Shown here piece by piece: positions 1-10,379 of a DNA stretch of 64,000 bases. The DNA is taken from the NCBI RefSeq assembly GCF_014656355.1, contig NZ_BNCG01000006.1, forward strand, positions 117,704 to 181,703, written 5' to 3'. The position numbers were made by a program, and so were the translations under genes. Each line of letters starts with the position of its first letter. The stretch's first letter is position 1. Under the pieces are notes generated by a model, which worked only from the letters and a program-made list of their open reading frames with translations, was not told where the DNA came from and made no database searches. Source of the DNA: Camelimonas fluminis (lineage in GTDB: Bacteria; Pseudomonadota; Alphaproteobacteria; Rhizobiales; Beijerinckiaceae).

Positions 1-318
1 GCCGACGTTGAGCGACGCAAGAGCATGGGCTTCGTGGAGCCGACCCCGACCCTGGAAACCATCGCCATCCTGCCGGAGACCCTTGGGGCGCTGATCGGCG
101 CCGCCGCCCGTCTGGAACTGCGCATTCTTCATATCGACGCCAGCGAGGCGCTCGATGCGCCGCGCCCCTCGCCGGTGCGACGGGAGCTCAGTTTGCTGCG
201 CGCCGCCTTCAGCGGCCAGCCCCAGGCGCCGGCGCGCAAGGCGTCGCGCGGCCTCGTGGCGCCCCCGGCGGTGAACGCCAATGGCGACTATGGCTCGGGG
301 CAGATGATGGGGGCCTGA
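1..318 (+). CDS. DUF1465 / RcdA-like protein, C-terminal part
   Basis: The reading frame is open from the first base of the window and stops at a TGA at 316-318, so only the last 105 or so residues are present. The visible part has a helical stretch around LPETLGALIGAAARLELR followed by a basic, proline-rich tail. This resembles the C-terminal helix and tail of the DUF1465 family, which includes RcdA, an adaptor for ClpXP-dependent degradation of the cell-cycle regulator CtrA in Caulobacter. A DUF1465 gene next to rpmE is a common alphaproteobacterial arrangement, which supports the call. The N-terminal helices are outside the window, so the family assignment is moderate and the role is by homology only. 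Confidence 0.5.
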   Translation, partial: ADVERRKSMGFVEPTPTLETIAILPETLGALIGAAARLELRILHIDASEALDAPRPSPVRRELSLLRAAFSGQPQAPARKASRGLVAPPAVNANGDYGSGQMMGA

Positions 319-432
319 GGCCGTTTGATCCTGATCCTGCAGGGAGCGCTGGCGTTGTCCGGCGCTTTTTTCGTTTCCGGCCCGGCCTGCCTGCTTCCCC
401 GGCTGGCAGATGCTTCCGAGCGATGCAGGCAC

Positions 433-461
433 AAAAAAACCCCGGCGAGGCCGGGGTTTTT
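433..461. terminator. bidirectional intrinsic terminator
   Basis: Bases 435-446 and 450-461 form a perfect 12-bp stem with a 3-base loop. The stem is flanked by an A-run on the left and a T-run on the right. It can end rpmE on the minus strand and the DUF1465 gene on the plus strand. Confidence 0.85.
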
Positions 462-482
462 CATCCAGTCCGGAGCAGGAGC

Positions 483-713
483 TTACTTCTTGCCGAAGCT
501 CAGGCCGCCGAACTTGTTGGTGAAGCGCGACACGCGGCCGCCACGGTCCATCAGCTGCTGCGAACCGCCAGTCCACGCCGGGTGCGAAGACGGGTCGATG
601 TCGAGGTTCATGGTGTCGCCTTCCTTGCCCCAGGTGGAGCGGGTGACGAATTCCGTGCCATTGGTCATCGTGACCTTGATGGTGTGGTACTGGGGGTGGG
701 TGTCAGGCTTCAT
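483..713 (-). CDS. rpmE: 50S ribosomal protein L31
   Basis: This 76-residue protein begins [10 protein letters not shown], the characteristic start of bacterial L31, and contains the conserved FVTRSTW and SSHPAWTGG segments. It has no cysteine, so it is the zinc-independent form usual in alphaproteobacteria. Longer in-frame starts exist upstream, but the family length and the GAGGATG ribosome-binding site just before 713 fix the start. It is a structural component of the large ribosomal subunit, at the central protuberance. The gene is divergent from the ABC exporter and ends at a strong bidirectional terminator. Confidence 0.95.
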   Translation of the reverse strand: MKPDTHPQYHTIKVTMTNGTEFVTRSTWGKEGDTMNLDIDPSSHPAWTGGSQQLMDRGGRVSRFTNKFGGLSFGKK

Positions 714-1069
714 AACCACATCCTCATGCCCCGCCCGACAACGGGGCAGGCGAATACGTGTCTGGAAAATATCCGAATTGCCGGCTCGTATAGCCTGGCG
801 AACGGCCCATGACAAGGCGTTGACGCCCTTGCCGGCTGCACAGAACGCGGATTTGTCACAGCGCCGCAGATCCGCCGCCGCCGCGCGCCCTGTCGCTGGA
901 CACGTTGTCGCTGATTGCGCACGCGTTGGGGTTCGGGTGTATACGGGGCCGGTAATTCCGGCGGCGCCGGAGAGGCGGCGACGAACCGGTCGTGCGCCCG
1001 GCGTGGCCCCGCATGCGCGCCGCATTGACGCGCATGGCAGCAAATGACCGGCTTCCGGCAGGGTGGATC
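714..1069. other. intergenic region between divergent rpmE and ABC exporter
   Basis: About 350 bases separate the two divergent starts, and both promoters should lie here. I see no convincing gene or RNA. In-frame codons from 992 to 1069 could extend the exporter, but they lack a better ribosome-binding site. Confidence 0.5.
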
Positions 1070-2881
<1,812 letters not shown>

Positions 2882-2963
2882 GCAACAGCCTCATCCCGCG
2901 CTCCCGCAAAGTGAACGCCACGAGGCGTTCACGGCAGGTGGCGGCGGGTTTCCAGAAACCGCC

Positions 2964-3989
2964 TCAGCGCTCCGTCAGTTTCATCTCGATGCGGCGGTTG
3001 CGGGCGCGGGCCTGGTCGCTGTCGCCCAGCTCCAGCGGCTGATATTCGCCGAAACCGGCGGCCAGCAGGCGTTGCGGCGGCACGCCCTTGCTGGCCAGGT
3101 ATTGCACCACGGCGATGGCGCGGGCGGCGGACAGTTCCCAGTTGCTCCTGAACTGGCCCGCGCCGGACAACGGCCGGTCGTCGGTGTGGCCATCGACGCG
3201 CAGCACCCAGGGGATGTCGGCGGGAATGGTGCGGGTCAGCCCGGTGATGGCGCTGGCGATCTTGTCGAGCTCCGCGTGGCCGCGCGGGCTGAGCGTGGCC
3301 GATCCGGTGTCGAACAGCACCTCTGACTGGAAGACGAAACGGTCGCCGACAATGCGGATGTCGTCGCGCTCGCCGAGAATCTGGCGCAGGCGGCCGAAGA
3401 AGTCCGAACGGTAGCGCGCCAGCTCCTGCACGCGCTGGGCCAGCGCCACATTGAGCCGGCTTCCGAGGTCGGCGATGCGGGCCTGGCTTTCCTTGTCGCG
3501 CGCCTCCGAGGCGGACAGCGCCTGCTCCAGCGCCGCCAGCTGGCTGCGCAGCGCCGCCATCTGCTGGTTCAGCAATTCAACCTGCGACAGGGCGTTGGCG
3601 GAAATCTGCTTCTGCGCGTCCAGCTCGCCGGTCACCGCGCCAAGGCGGCCGGTCGCGCCGGCGGCGCCGTCAGCCAGGCCCTGCAGACGCGCTTTTTCAG
3701 CGTCGAGCGCGGCGAGGGAGCTGCGCAACCGGTCCAGCTCCAGCATCTGGCTGCGGCCACGGGACTTCTCCAGCGCCAGCAGTTCGGTCAGCTCCGAAAT
3801 CTGCCGGTTGAGCCGGGTCAGGGCCGAATCCTTGCCGCTGATCTCCTGCCCCAGGTAGTACTGGAGCATGGCGAAGATCGACAGCATGAACACCACGGCC
3901 AGCACCAGCGTCGACAGGGCGTCAACGAAGCCGGGCCAGTAATCGAGAGAGCGCCGCTCGCGGCGGCCGCGCGCCAGCTGGGCCATCAT
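2964..3989 (-). CDS. OmpA/MotB-like peptidoglycan-binding membrane protein
   Basis: This 341-residue protein has a short basic cytoplasmic N-terminus and one transmembrane helix at about 22-45. A long coiled coil follows (about 50-200, rich in L, E and R heptads), then a C-terminal OmpA/MotB peptidoglycan-binding domain (about 210-335) with LRVDGHTDDRPL and a terminal ARNRRIEMKL signature. The start overlaps the stop of the upstream MotA/TolQ-like gene as ATGA, so the two are translationally coupled and probably form a stator-like complex. There are no flagellar genes nearby. The pair is a chromosomal, non-flagellar version found in many Rhizobiales, possibly coupling proton motive force to envelope work. 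The exact role is unknown. Confidence 0.8.
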   Translation of the reverse strand: MMAQLARGRRERRSLDYWPGFVDALSTLVLAVVFMLSIFAMLQYYLGQEISGKDSALTRLNRQISELTELLALEKSRGRSQMLELDRLRSSLAALDAEKARLQGLADGAAGATGRLGAVTGELDAQKQISANALSQVELLNQQMAALRSQLAALEQALSASEARDKESQARIADLGSRLNVALAQRVQELARYRSDFFGRLRQILGERDDIRIVGDRFVFQSEVLFDTGSATLSPRGHAELDKIASAITGLTRTIPADIPWVLRVDGHTDDRPLSGAGQFRSNWELSAARAIAVVQYLASKGVPPQRLLAAGFGEYQPLELGDSDQARARNRRIEMKLTER

Positions 3990-5077
3990 TCGGCTCCGGA
4001 GCGCAGGCGGAGCAGGTGGTCGAGCGAGGCCTGGATGCGGCGCTGCTGCTCGGCCTGGGATTCCACCCAGTCGCGGATCAGCTGCTGCTCACGGCGCATG
4101 TTTTGCACCAGATCGGTGATGCCGTCGGCGAGACGGCCAATGGCCGGATCTGGCTGGGGGGCGACGGCGGGCAGTCCAGGCTCACGGCGTGCGGCCAGCG
4201 CATCGGCCGCCTGCCTGGCGGCTTCCTGCGCCGCGCGTCCATGGCTGGAAAGGCTGTGAGTGGCGTTGACGAGGGCGGCGCTGGCGGCGGTGATGTTCTC
4301 GTTGAGCTGGCCCAGCTCGCCCAGCAGCGCCCCCGACGGCGCGCCGTTTTCATCGATCGGCGATGAGGCGAGGCCATGGGCCAGCCATTCCTCCAGACCG
4401 TTGTAGAACCGTCCCTGGGCCTGGCCGAGCTGCAGGTCGAGAAAGCCCAGCACCAGTGAGCCAGCGAGGCCGAACAGCGACGATGAGAACGAAATGCCCA
4501 TGCCGGAGAGCGGCGCCGCGAGGCCGGCCTTCAGTTCCTCCAGCAACACGCCGGCTTCGCCGCCACCGCGCATGGCCTTGATGACGCCGCCGACCGAACT
4601 CACTGTTTCCAGCAGACCCCAGAAGGTGCCGAGCAGGCCGAGGAACACCAGCAGGCCGGCGAGATAACGCAGGATGTCGCGGGCGTCATCGAGGCGGAAG
4701 GCGATGGAATCGAGAATCGCCCGCATCAGCGTGGCGTTGAGCGGGGTTTTCTCGTCGGCCAGCATGGCGGCGACGGGCCTGACCAGCGACGGCGGATTGC
4801 GGCTGGCGCGCAGTTGCTCGCCAGGGCGGCGGCTGGCCCAATGGGCGTTGATCCAGCCGGCGGCGATGAACAGCCGGGCGACCTGGGCGAGCGCCAGCAC
4901 AATGCCAACGGTGAGACAGACGCCAATGAGGCCGTTCAGGCCCGGATTGTTGAGGAACGCCGCGCGCACCGGCTGTTGCAGGATCCAGGTCAGGAAGCCG
5001 ACGAGGATCAGGAACACCGCCATGCGCACGAGGTGGATGCGCGGCGTCCGGACTATGGTCTGCTCGGTCCCGTCCAT
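3986..5077 (-). CDS. MotA/TolQ/ExbB-type proton channel-like protein
   Basis: This 363-residue polytopic protein has hydrophobic helices at about 16-34, 48-72, 140-165 and 190-215. The last two carry the LGLLGTFWGLLETV and GLAAPLSGMGISFSSSLFG segments typical of the MotA/TolQ/ExbB proton-channel domain. A long charged C-terminal cytoplasmic tail follows, with predicted coiled coil (EQQRRIQASLDHLLRLR). It is the first gene of a two-gene unit with the OmpA-domain protein, overlapping it by 4 bases. The pairing suggests an ion-driven stator contacting peptidoglycan. It is distinct from tolQ at 26 kb, which sits in the real Tol-Pal operon. Confidence 0.8.
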   Translation of the reverse strand: MDGTEQTIVRTPRIHLVRMAVFLILVGFLTWILQQPVRAAFLNNPGLNGLIGVCLTVGIVLALAQVARLFIAAGWINAHWASRRPGEQLRASRNPPSLVRPVAAMLADEKTPLNATLMRAILDSIAFRLDDARDILRYLAGLLVFLGLLGTFWGLLETVSSVGGVIKAMRGGGEAGVLLEELKAGLAAPLSGMGISFSSSLFGLAGSLVLGFLDLQLGQAQGRFYNGLEEWLAHGLASSPIDENGAPSGALLGELGQLNENITAASAALVNATHSLSSHGRAAQEAARQAADALAARREPGLPAVAPQPDPAIGRLADGITDLVQNMRREQQLIRDWVESQAEQQRRIQASLDHLLRLRSGAE

Positions 5078-5390
5078 TCCGCCCCCGTCTCCATGTTTCC
5101 GCCGCGCCGCCCGCTACGGCGCTGGCCGATGTAATCACGCCCGGCTGTGATGCGCGACCCGTCGCGGGCGAACTCACCGGAATTTTTCGTGAGGTGCGCG
5201 CTGCACGCTCCGCCCCTGTCGCGGCTGCCAGCTGAGACGTTGCTACAGGAGACATGGCGGCGAATGCGCCTCGGCCATCCGGGCAGGGCGGTGTCCGGAT
5301 GGGCTGGTTGACTTCTGGCAGGCGCAACAAAAAGCCCTCCGGCGCGGCCGGAAGGCTGGTCGTTCAGATCATCGCAAACCTGACCGGCGC
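5078..5390. other. intergenic region upstream of the MotA-like gene
   Basis: About 310 bases hold the promoter side of the MotA/OmpA-like pair and the terminator of the next gene. No coding signal was found. Confidence 0.5.
5329..5356 (-). terminator. intrinsic terminator of the inositol monophosphatase gene
   Basis: Bases 5334-5342 pair with 5348-5356 in a 9-bp G+C-rich stem with one G-U pair. On the minus strand the hairpin is followed by five T residues. It lies about 35 bases beyond the stop at 5391. Confidence 0.8.
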
Positions 5391-6206
5391 TCATGCGCCC
5401 TTCGCGGCCGAGGCCGGATTGGCGCGACGGATGATCTTTAGCAGTTCGCGATGGATATATTCGTTGCCGCAGGCGACGGCGCCGACCCTGGCCGGATCAT
5501 CGCCGCCTTCCGGATCGGAGGCGAAGCCGCCCGCCTCGCGCAGGATGCACAGGCCGGCCATCATGTCCCACGACTTGAGATTGCGCTCCCAATAGGCGTC
5601 GGCGCGGCCGGCGGCGACATAGCACAGGTCGAGCGCCGCCGAGCCCTGGCGGCGGATGCCAGCGAAGTTCACCATCATGTGCGACAGCTCGCGCAGGAAA
5701 CGCTCATGATCGCCGCGGCCGATGTGCGGAATGCCGCACAGCAGCACGGCCTGATCCAGCGACTGGCGGCCGGCGACGCGCAGGCGACGGTTGTTCAGGA
5801 AGGCGCCCTTGCCCTTTTCAGCAATGAACCATTCATCGCTGATGGGGTTGTAAACCACGCCGGCCACCGGCTGGCCGTCGCGCTCCAGCCCCACCGAAAT
5901 GGCGAAGTGCGGCAGGCCGTGCAGGAAGTTGGTGGTGCCGTCGAGCGGGTCGACGTGCCAGCGGTGGGTGGCGTCGGAGCCTTCGATGACGCCGCCTTCC
6001 TCCAGCACGAAACCGTAGCCGGGACGAGCCTTCTCCAGAGCGGCGCGCAGGATGTCCTCGGCCTTGCGGTCGGCCGCCGAGACGAAATCGCCGGGACCCT
6101 TGCGCGACACCTGCAACTGCTCGACCTCGCCGAAATCACGCTTCAGCGAACGGGCCGCCTTGGTTACGGCGTCGGTCATGACGGTCATCAGGGGGGAACG
6201 GATCAT
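5391..6206 (-). CDS. suhB: inositol monophosphatase family protein
   Basis: This 271-residue protein is of the magnesium-dependent IMPase superfamily. The metal-site motif DPLDGTTNF is at 86-94, the upstream acidic pair LEE at 68-70, and the second signature WDMMAG at 213-218. It hydrolyses myo-inositol 1-phosphate or related sugar phosphates. In bacteria the SuhB form also joins rRNA transcription antitermination complexes, but that cannot be judged here. Possible starts are at 6206 or at the internal methionines 7 and 10; the first is kept. It is a single gene with its own terminator. The family is certain, the exact substrate is not. Confidence 0.9.
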   Translation of the reverse strand: MIRSPLMTVMTDAVTKAARSLKRDFGEVEQLQVSRKGPGDFVSAADRKAEDILRAALEKARPGYGFVLEEGGVIEGSDATHRWHVDPLDGTTNFLHGLPHFAISVGLERDGQPVAGVVYNPISDEWFIAEKGKGAFLNNRRLRVAGRQSLDQAVLLCGIPHIGRGDHERFLRELSHMMVNFAGIRRQGSAALDLCYVAAGRADAYWERNLKSWDMMAGLCILREAGGFASDPEGGDDPARVGAVACGNEYIHRELLKIIRRANPASAAKGA

Positions 6207-6499
6207 GGTGCGGGCTCGTTCAGGTCAGGCGCCGCGAGTGAGGGGCGCCGCATTGCCAGGGCGTTCCAGTGAAACAGGCTCACGGCGGAACGCCTTATCG
6301 ATGGGTTGGCGCATCGTCCAGGCGAACGGTGGAAGCCACCTTCGCCGGAGACGCTTTGATGGACCGGCCAAAACACAGGATGCCTCCGGACGGCGTGGCG
6401 AAAGCCCGTCCAGAGGAATCCGGCGCGGACCGGAATATGTTGGGGACGACAGATTGTGAACCATGTGCCCCGCGCGCGGCGGGGCGTCAAGCGCCGGAA

Positions 6500-7690
6500 C
6501 TACTGGGTGGCGCCGACCAGAGGCTCCCGGTGCTTCGCGGCGAAGGCTTCGGCCTTGCTGCGCTCGGCCGGAGTCAGGCCCTTCAGCGCTTCATCGAGCC
6601 AGGCGTCGTCCAGCCCCTGACTGGAGGCGAGCAGATGCCAGCCGGCGGCCTCGATCAAGTTGCGTTGCACCCCGCGGCCGACGGTGAGCAGACGGGCGAT
6701 GCGGTTCTGGGCCACCGCGTTGCCGTCCAGAGCCGCCTTCAGGAACAGGCGCGCGGCGCCGGTTTCGTTCTTGTGCACGCCGTTGCCGTTGAACAGGGCG
6801 ATTGCATACTCCACCTCCGCCGCCAGCAGCCGGTTCTCCGCCGCCTGACGCAACAATTGCGTGGCGCGGATGTCGTCCGCCGCGGCGCCGCGCCCTTTCC
6901 GGTAAAGCGTGGCGAGCATGTACTGTGCTTCCGGCGTCTCGGCCTCGGCGGCGCGCTGCAGCAGTTTCACGGCCTCGCGGTCAGCCTCGGGGGAGCCAGC
7001 GGACAGGCGGACCAGGGCCAGATTGTAGCAGGCGGAGGCGTCGCCCGCGGCGGCGGCCTTCTCCAGCAACCGCTTGCCTTCGGCATCGTTTTTGTCAACG
7101 CCGCGACCTTGCAGGGTCATCATGGCGAGGGAAAACGTCGCTGCGGCCGAGCCGGCCTTGTCAGCTTGAGCATACCAGTGCGCCGCCTTGGCCAGGTCGA
7201 GCGGCGCGCCGAGGCCACGCTCATACAGCAGGCCGAGCAGGGTCGCGGCCGAAGCGTCGCGCGGGTTGGCCTTCAGCCGCGCCTCGGCTTCCTTCATCGC
7301 TGTCGCGTAATAGCCGCGCTGATAGGCGCCGTAGGCTGCGTCCGCGCCCGGCGGCGGTTTCAGCTTCGGTTGCGCCTTGGCCTTGGCCTGACCTGGCTCT
7401 GACAGGCCGGCGTCGGCAAGGCCGGCGTCGATGGCGTTGGGCAGTTGCGGGCCGTTGACCAGCCGTTCGCCCGTCACGGGCGCCGGCGGCGGGGCCGGCT
7501 GGGTGAATGAAGGCGCGCCCGGCTTGCCCGGCTGCAGGGATGGGCGGGGCATGGCGACGCCGTCCTGCGGCAACACCGGCACCTGGGCGCCAGATGGCGC
7601 TTCGAAGGCTCTCTGGGCGGTGGCGGGAGCGGCGGCGCCGAGCGCCAGCGCCAGCGAGATGGCCGCGCGGGAAAGTTTGGGCGCTGTCAT
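6500..7690 (-). CDS. exported Sel1-repeat (TPR-like) protein
   Basis: This 396-residue protein has a signal peptide (about 1-25, ending ATA-QRAF) and a proline-rich linker (30-80). A series of Sel1-like repeats runs from about 110 to 360, recognisable as repeated A-x-x-L-x-x-x-Y-x-x-G-x-G units such as YRKGRGAAADD and TVGRGVQRNLIEA. Sel1 repeats are protein-interaction scaffolds, often in envelope or exopolysaccharide regulation. The start at 7690 overlaps the stop of the ThiE-like gene as ATGA, so the two genes are co-translated. A longer frame reading into the ThiE gene was discarded. The specific partner is unknown. Confidence 0.8.
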   Translation of the reverse strand: MTAPKLSRAAISLALALGAAAPATAQRAFEAPSGAQVPVLPQDGVAMPRPSLQPGKPGAPSFTQPAPPPAPVTGERLVNGPQLPNAIDAGLADAGLSEPGQAKAKAQPKLKPPPGADAAYGAYQRGYYATAMKEAEARLKANPRDASAATLLGLLYERGLGAPLDLAKAAHWYAQADKAGSAAATFSLAMMTLQGRGVDKNDAEGKRLLEKAAAAGDASACYNLALVRLSAGSPEADREAVKLLQRAAEAETPEAQYMLATLYRKGRGAAADDIRATQLLRQAAENRLLAAEVEYAIALFNGNGVHKNETGAARLFLKAALDGNAVAQNRIARLLTVGRGVQRNLIEAAGWHLLASSQGLDDAWLDEALKGLTPAERSKAEAFAAKHREPLVGATQ

Positions 7691-8313
7691 GCGGTCGCGA
7701 CCTCCGTGCTTGCCAGAATTTGCGCCGCCTGCCGCACAGCGGCCGCCACGTCGCCTTCGAACGCCCAGGGGCCGAGGGCGACGAACTCCGCGCCTGTGGC
7801 GGCGAGGGGGCCAACCTGATCCATGGAGCTGGCGTAGGCGACGCAGGGCGTGGCGAAGACGCCGGCCCACCATTCGGCCTGCTCCAGCGTGGCGTCGCTG
7901 TCCTGATCCGGACCGCCGAACATCAGATAGTCCACATTGGCCTCGCCGGCGATCATGGCGTTGTGGCGCATTTCGGCGCCTGCAACGCTGACGCCGACCA
8001 CGCGATCCGGCTGCAATGTCTCCAGCGCCTGCTCCAGGGTTTCCTGATCGGGCGCGGTGAGGTGGACGCCGTCGGCGCCGCCGCGAACCGCCGCCTGCGG
8101 GGAGGCGTCAACCAGCACCGCTGCGCCGTGCTGCTGGGCGACGGGCGCCAGCTGCTTGATGCGGTTGATCTGGGCGCGGTCGTCCGCCGGGGCGAGGCGC
8201 AACAGCAGGGCGGCTGTCTCGCCGGCGCCGCATGCGGCTTCGAGCGCAGGCGCAAAGGTCGCGGCGTCGTTGACCACCGGAGTGACGAGATAGAGGCGGG
8301 CGGTGTCTGTCAT
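7687..8313 (-). CDS. thiamine phosphate synthase family protein (ThiE-like)
   Basis: This 208-residue TIM-barrel protein begins ARLYLVTP and contains GGADGVHLTAPD and VVGVSVAG, which match the pyrophosphate/phosphate-binding strands of thiamine phosphate synthase. The enzyme joins the pyrimidine and thiazole moieties of thiamine. The usual glycine-rich phosphate motif before the C-terminus (GPxxxTxTK) appears here as MFGGPDQDSD, without the threonine and lysine. Activity as a true ThiE is therefore uncertain, and it may be a paralogue. It is the upstream partner of the Sel1 protein, with a 4-base overlap. No other thi genes are visible in the window. Confidence 0.7.
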   Translation of the reverse strand: MTDTARLYLVTPVVNDAATFAPALEAACGAGETAALLLRLAPADDRAQINRIKQLAPVAQQHGAAVLVDASPQAAVRGGADGVHLTAPDQETLEQALETLQPDRVVGVSVAGAEMRHNAMIAGEANVDYLMFGGPDQDSDATLEQAEWWAGVFATPCVAYASSMDQVGPLAATGAEFVALGPWAFEGDVAAAVRQAAQILASTEVATA

Positions 8314-8734
8314 CGATCATGTTCCAGAAGCATTTGCCGGCGAGGCGGGCCAGGGCGGCGTCGTTTCGCTGGAAATGCTTCATTTCAGGAGCCAGGGCAA
8401 ATTCCGGTCCGGCCGGTTCAACCCTGATAGCATTCTTCGCCCGCCGGATGCATCCGCCAGCGGGAGACCCTGGCGAACTGGCGGGGGGATGCAGGTCTGC
8501 TCCATGGACGTCAAACAAGGCGGAAATGGCGCCGGTCGATCGCAGACAGGCGGGCGGCGCCGGCGACAAGCGTTGTCGCCGGACAGGCTGGCGCGGGAAG
8601 ATGCCGTTCCGGGAGACAGATGACGGACGGTGGAGCCCGTATGGCTACCTGCACTCTTGCCATAGTGCAGGACGCGGTGCGGCCATTCGTATGGCGACGG
8701 GGCGTGCTGGGGCAAAAAGTTCTGGCTGGCGGCA

Positions 8735-9115
8735 TTGCGGCTGACCGGATTGGCCGGCTGGATGTCTGGCGCGGCGAGCGCGACTGGATCGTCGGCGTCG
8801 CGGGGGGCGCCGGCGTGCATGCCGCTGGCGCTGACGGCGCTGATCTGGCTGGCGCATTATCAGCAATACGGTGGGGCGGTTCCAACGGATGCCGGAGCCC
8901 GACTGCGCGGATCGCAATCGGTGACGGGGGAATCGGCATTGTGTCCGGACCCGGCTCCGGCGTGCTGGCGTGGACGGCGACGCCGGGTATGGCGGCGTCC
9001 GGGCTATCTGATGATGTTCACTGACCCGGCCCAGTTCAACATTATCCCGATGGATGGCCTCGCGGCGGAGAACATCGCCAGATTGCGCGCCGCTGGAAGC
9101 ATTCGCCATCTCTGA
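8735..9115 (+). CDS. weak hypothetical ORF, possibly a gene remnant
   Basis: This frame is open from about 8664 to a TGA at 9113-9115. It has only TTG or internal ATG starts and no good ribosome-binding site. The C-terminal 40 residues (from GYLMMFTDPAQFNII onward) have plausible protein composition and high G+C third positions, while the middle is arginine-, alanine- and serine-rich like a shadow frame. No family is recognised. It could be the tail of a decayed gene. Confidence 0.2.
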   Translation: MRLTGLAGWMSGAASATGSSASRGAPACMPLALTALIWLAHYQQYGGAVPTDAGARLRGSQSVTGESALCPDPAPACWRGRRRRVWRRPGYLMMFTDPAQFNIIPMDGLAAENIARLRAAGSIRHL

Positions 9116-9125
9116 CGGTGCAAAG

Positions 9126-9150
9126 AAAAACCCGCGCCGGAGCGCGGGTT
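9126..9150 (-). terminator. intrinsic terminator of fba
   Basis: A 7-bp G+C stem (9131-9137 with 9142-9148), extended by A-T pairs, is followed on the minus strand by five T residues. It lies about 50 bases past the fba stop. Confidence 0.8.
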
Positions 9151-9202
9151 CTGATGGCCATGACGGCGCGATAACGCGCCGCCGGATCTGGCGGTCCTGG
9201 AA

Positions 9203-10219
9203 TCAGCCTTCCAGGCCCTTGTTCCATTCGCCCTTCGAGGCGAGGCCGTTCATGCGGGCGCGGTGAGCGAAAGCCTGCTGGGCCGCAGCGACGTTCTCCT
9301 GCTTGCCGGCCCAGGCCTTCTGCGGGGCAGCCTGCAGGGCGCGGCCATAGCTGAAGGTCATCTTCCAGGGGAAGCCGCCGAGCTTGTTCATGGCGTCGAG
9401 GTGCGCGGTGGCGTCGACGTCGCTCTGGCCGCCCGACAGATAGGCGATGCCCGGCACGGCGGACGGCACGGTGCGCTTCAGGACCTTGATGGTCTCCTCG
9501 GCGACCTGCGCGACCGAAGCCTGCTGCGGGCACTTCTTGCCGGAGATGATCATGTTCGGCTTCAGCACGATGCCTTCCAGCGCCACGCGGGCGTAGAACA
9601 GCTGCTGGAAGACTTCCTTCAGCGCCCACTCGGTGACTTCGGCGCAACGCTCGATGGTGTGGTCGCCGTCCATCAGCACTTCCGGCTCGACGATCGGGAC
9701 GATCTGCGCTTCCTGGCACAGGGCGGCGTAGCGGGCCAGGGCCTGGGCGTTGGCGTTGATGCAGTTCCAGCTCGGGATGCCCGGGGCGATGTCGATCACC
9801 GCGCGCCATTTGGCGAAGCGTGCGCCGAGCTTGTAGTACTCGGCCAGGCGCTCGCGCAGGCCGTCGAGGCCTTCGGTGACGGTCTCGCCGGGGCTGAACG
9901 GCAGCGGCTTGGCGCCAGCGTCGACCTTGATGCCCGGGATCGAGCCGGCCTGCTCGATGACGCGGGCAAGCGGCGTGCCGTCCCTGGCGTTCTGGCGCAG
10001 GGTCTCGTCATAGAGGATGACGCCGGAGATGTTGTTGGTCATCGCGTCGGTGGCGCGGAACATCAGCTCGCGGTAGTCGCGGCGGTTCTCTTCCGTCGAT
10101 TCCACATTGATGGCGTCAAAGCGCTTCTTGATGGTGCCGGAGCTCTCGTCGGCGGCCAGGATGCCCTTGCCGGGCGCGACCATCGCTTCAGCGACCTTGT
10201 TCAGTTCAGCAAGATTCAT
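9203..10219 (-). CDS. fructose-bisphosphate aldolase, class I
   Basis: This 338-residue enzyme cleaves fructose 1,6-bisphosphate to glyceraldehyde 3-phosphate and dihydroxyacetone phosphate, or runs in reverse. The class I hallmarks are GKGILAADES at 18-27 and the Schiff-base lysine K220 in IVLKPNMI. YLSGGQSDVDAT follows near the C-terminal end. Class I enzymes need no metal, in contrast to the class II type common in bacteria. A strong GGAGG site precedes the ATG. It is the last gene of the minus-strand block transcribed tkt, gap, pgk, fba, and has its own terminator. Confidence 0.95.
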   Translation of the reverse strand: MNLAELNKVAEAMVAPGKGILAADESSGTIKKRFDAINVESTEENRRDYRELMFRATDAMTNNISGVILYDETLRQNARDGTPLARVIEQAGSIPGIKVDAGAKPLPFSPGETVTEGLDGLRERLAEYYKLGARFAKWRAVIDIAPGIPSWNCINANAQALARYAALCQEAQIVPIVEPEVLMDGDHTIERCAEVTEWALKEVFQQLFYARVALEGIVLKPNMIISGKKCPQQASVAQVAEETIKVLKRTVPSAVPGIAYLSGGQSDVDATAHLDAMNKLGGFPWKMTFSYGRALQAAPQKAWAGKQENVAAAQQAFAHRARMNGLASKGEWNKGLEG

Positions 10220-10379
10220 TGTGTGTCCTCCGGATGGATCGGGGGCCCCGCCATCGCCTGCCGGCGTGCGGGCGTCCCGGTCATGGTGCGGAAGCGCCAG
10301 CCCCCTGGCGCGTCCGGTTGATGCGGTTTACGGCGCCGGGAGCGCGGGGCTTCGCCCATGCGCGCGCCGGCGAAGAAAT

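Larger units (their letters stand above)
8314..9202. other. gap between the ThiE-like gene and fba; one weak ORF
   Basis: This is nearly 900 bases with no clear gene. The left part (about 8325-8385) contains an inverted repeat, GAAGCATTT with AAATGCTTC, that may belong to the dispersed repeat family seen elsewhere in the window. The right part is an open frame described separately. Confidence 0.4.

Noticed and set aside
2964..5077. MotA/OmpA pair as ZorAB of a Zorya defence system
   Set aside because: No zorC/D or helicase genes are adjacent, the pair sits among core genes, and such pairs are common in Rhizobiales chromosomes.
8303..8623. 106-residue plus-strand ORF after the ThiE-like gene
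   Set aside because: It begins inside the ThiE-like start region, includes repeat-like sequence and shows no coding character.
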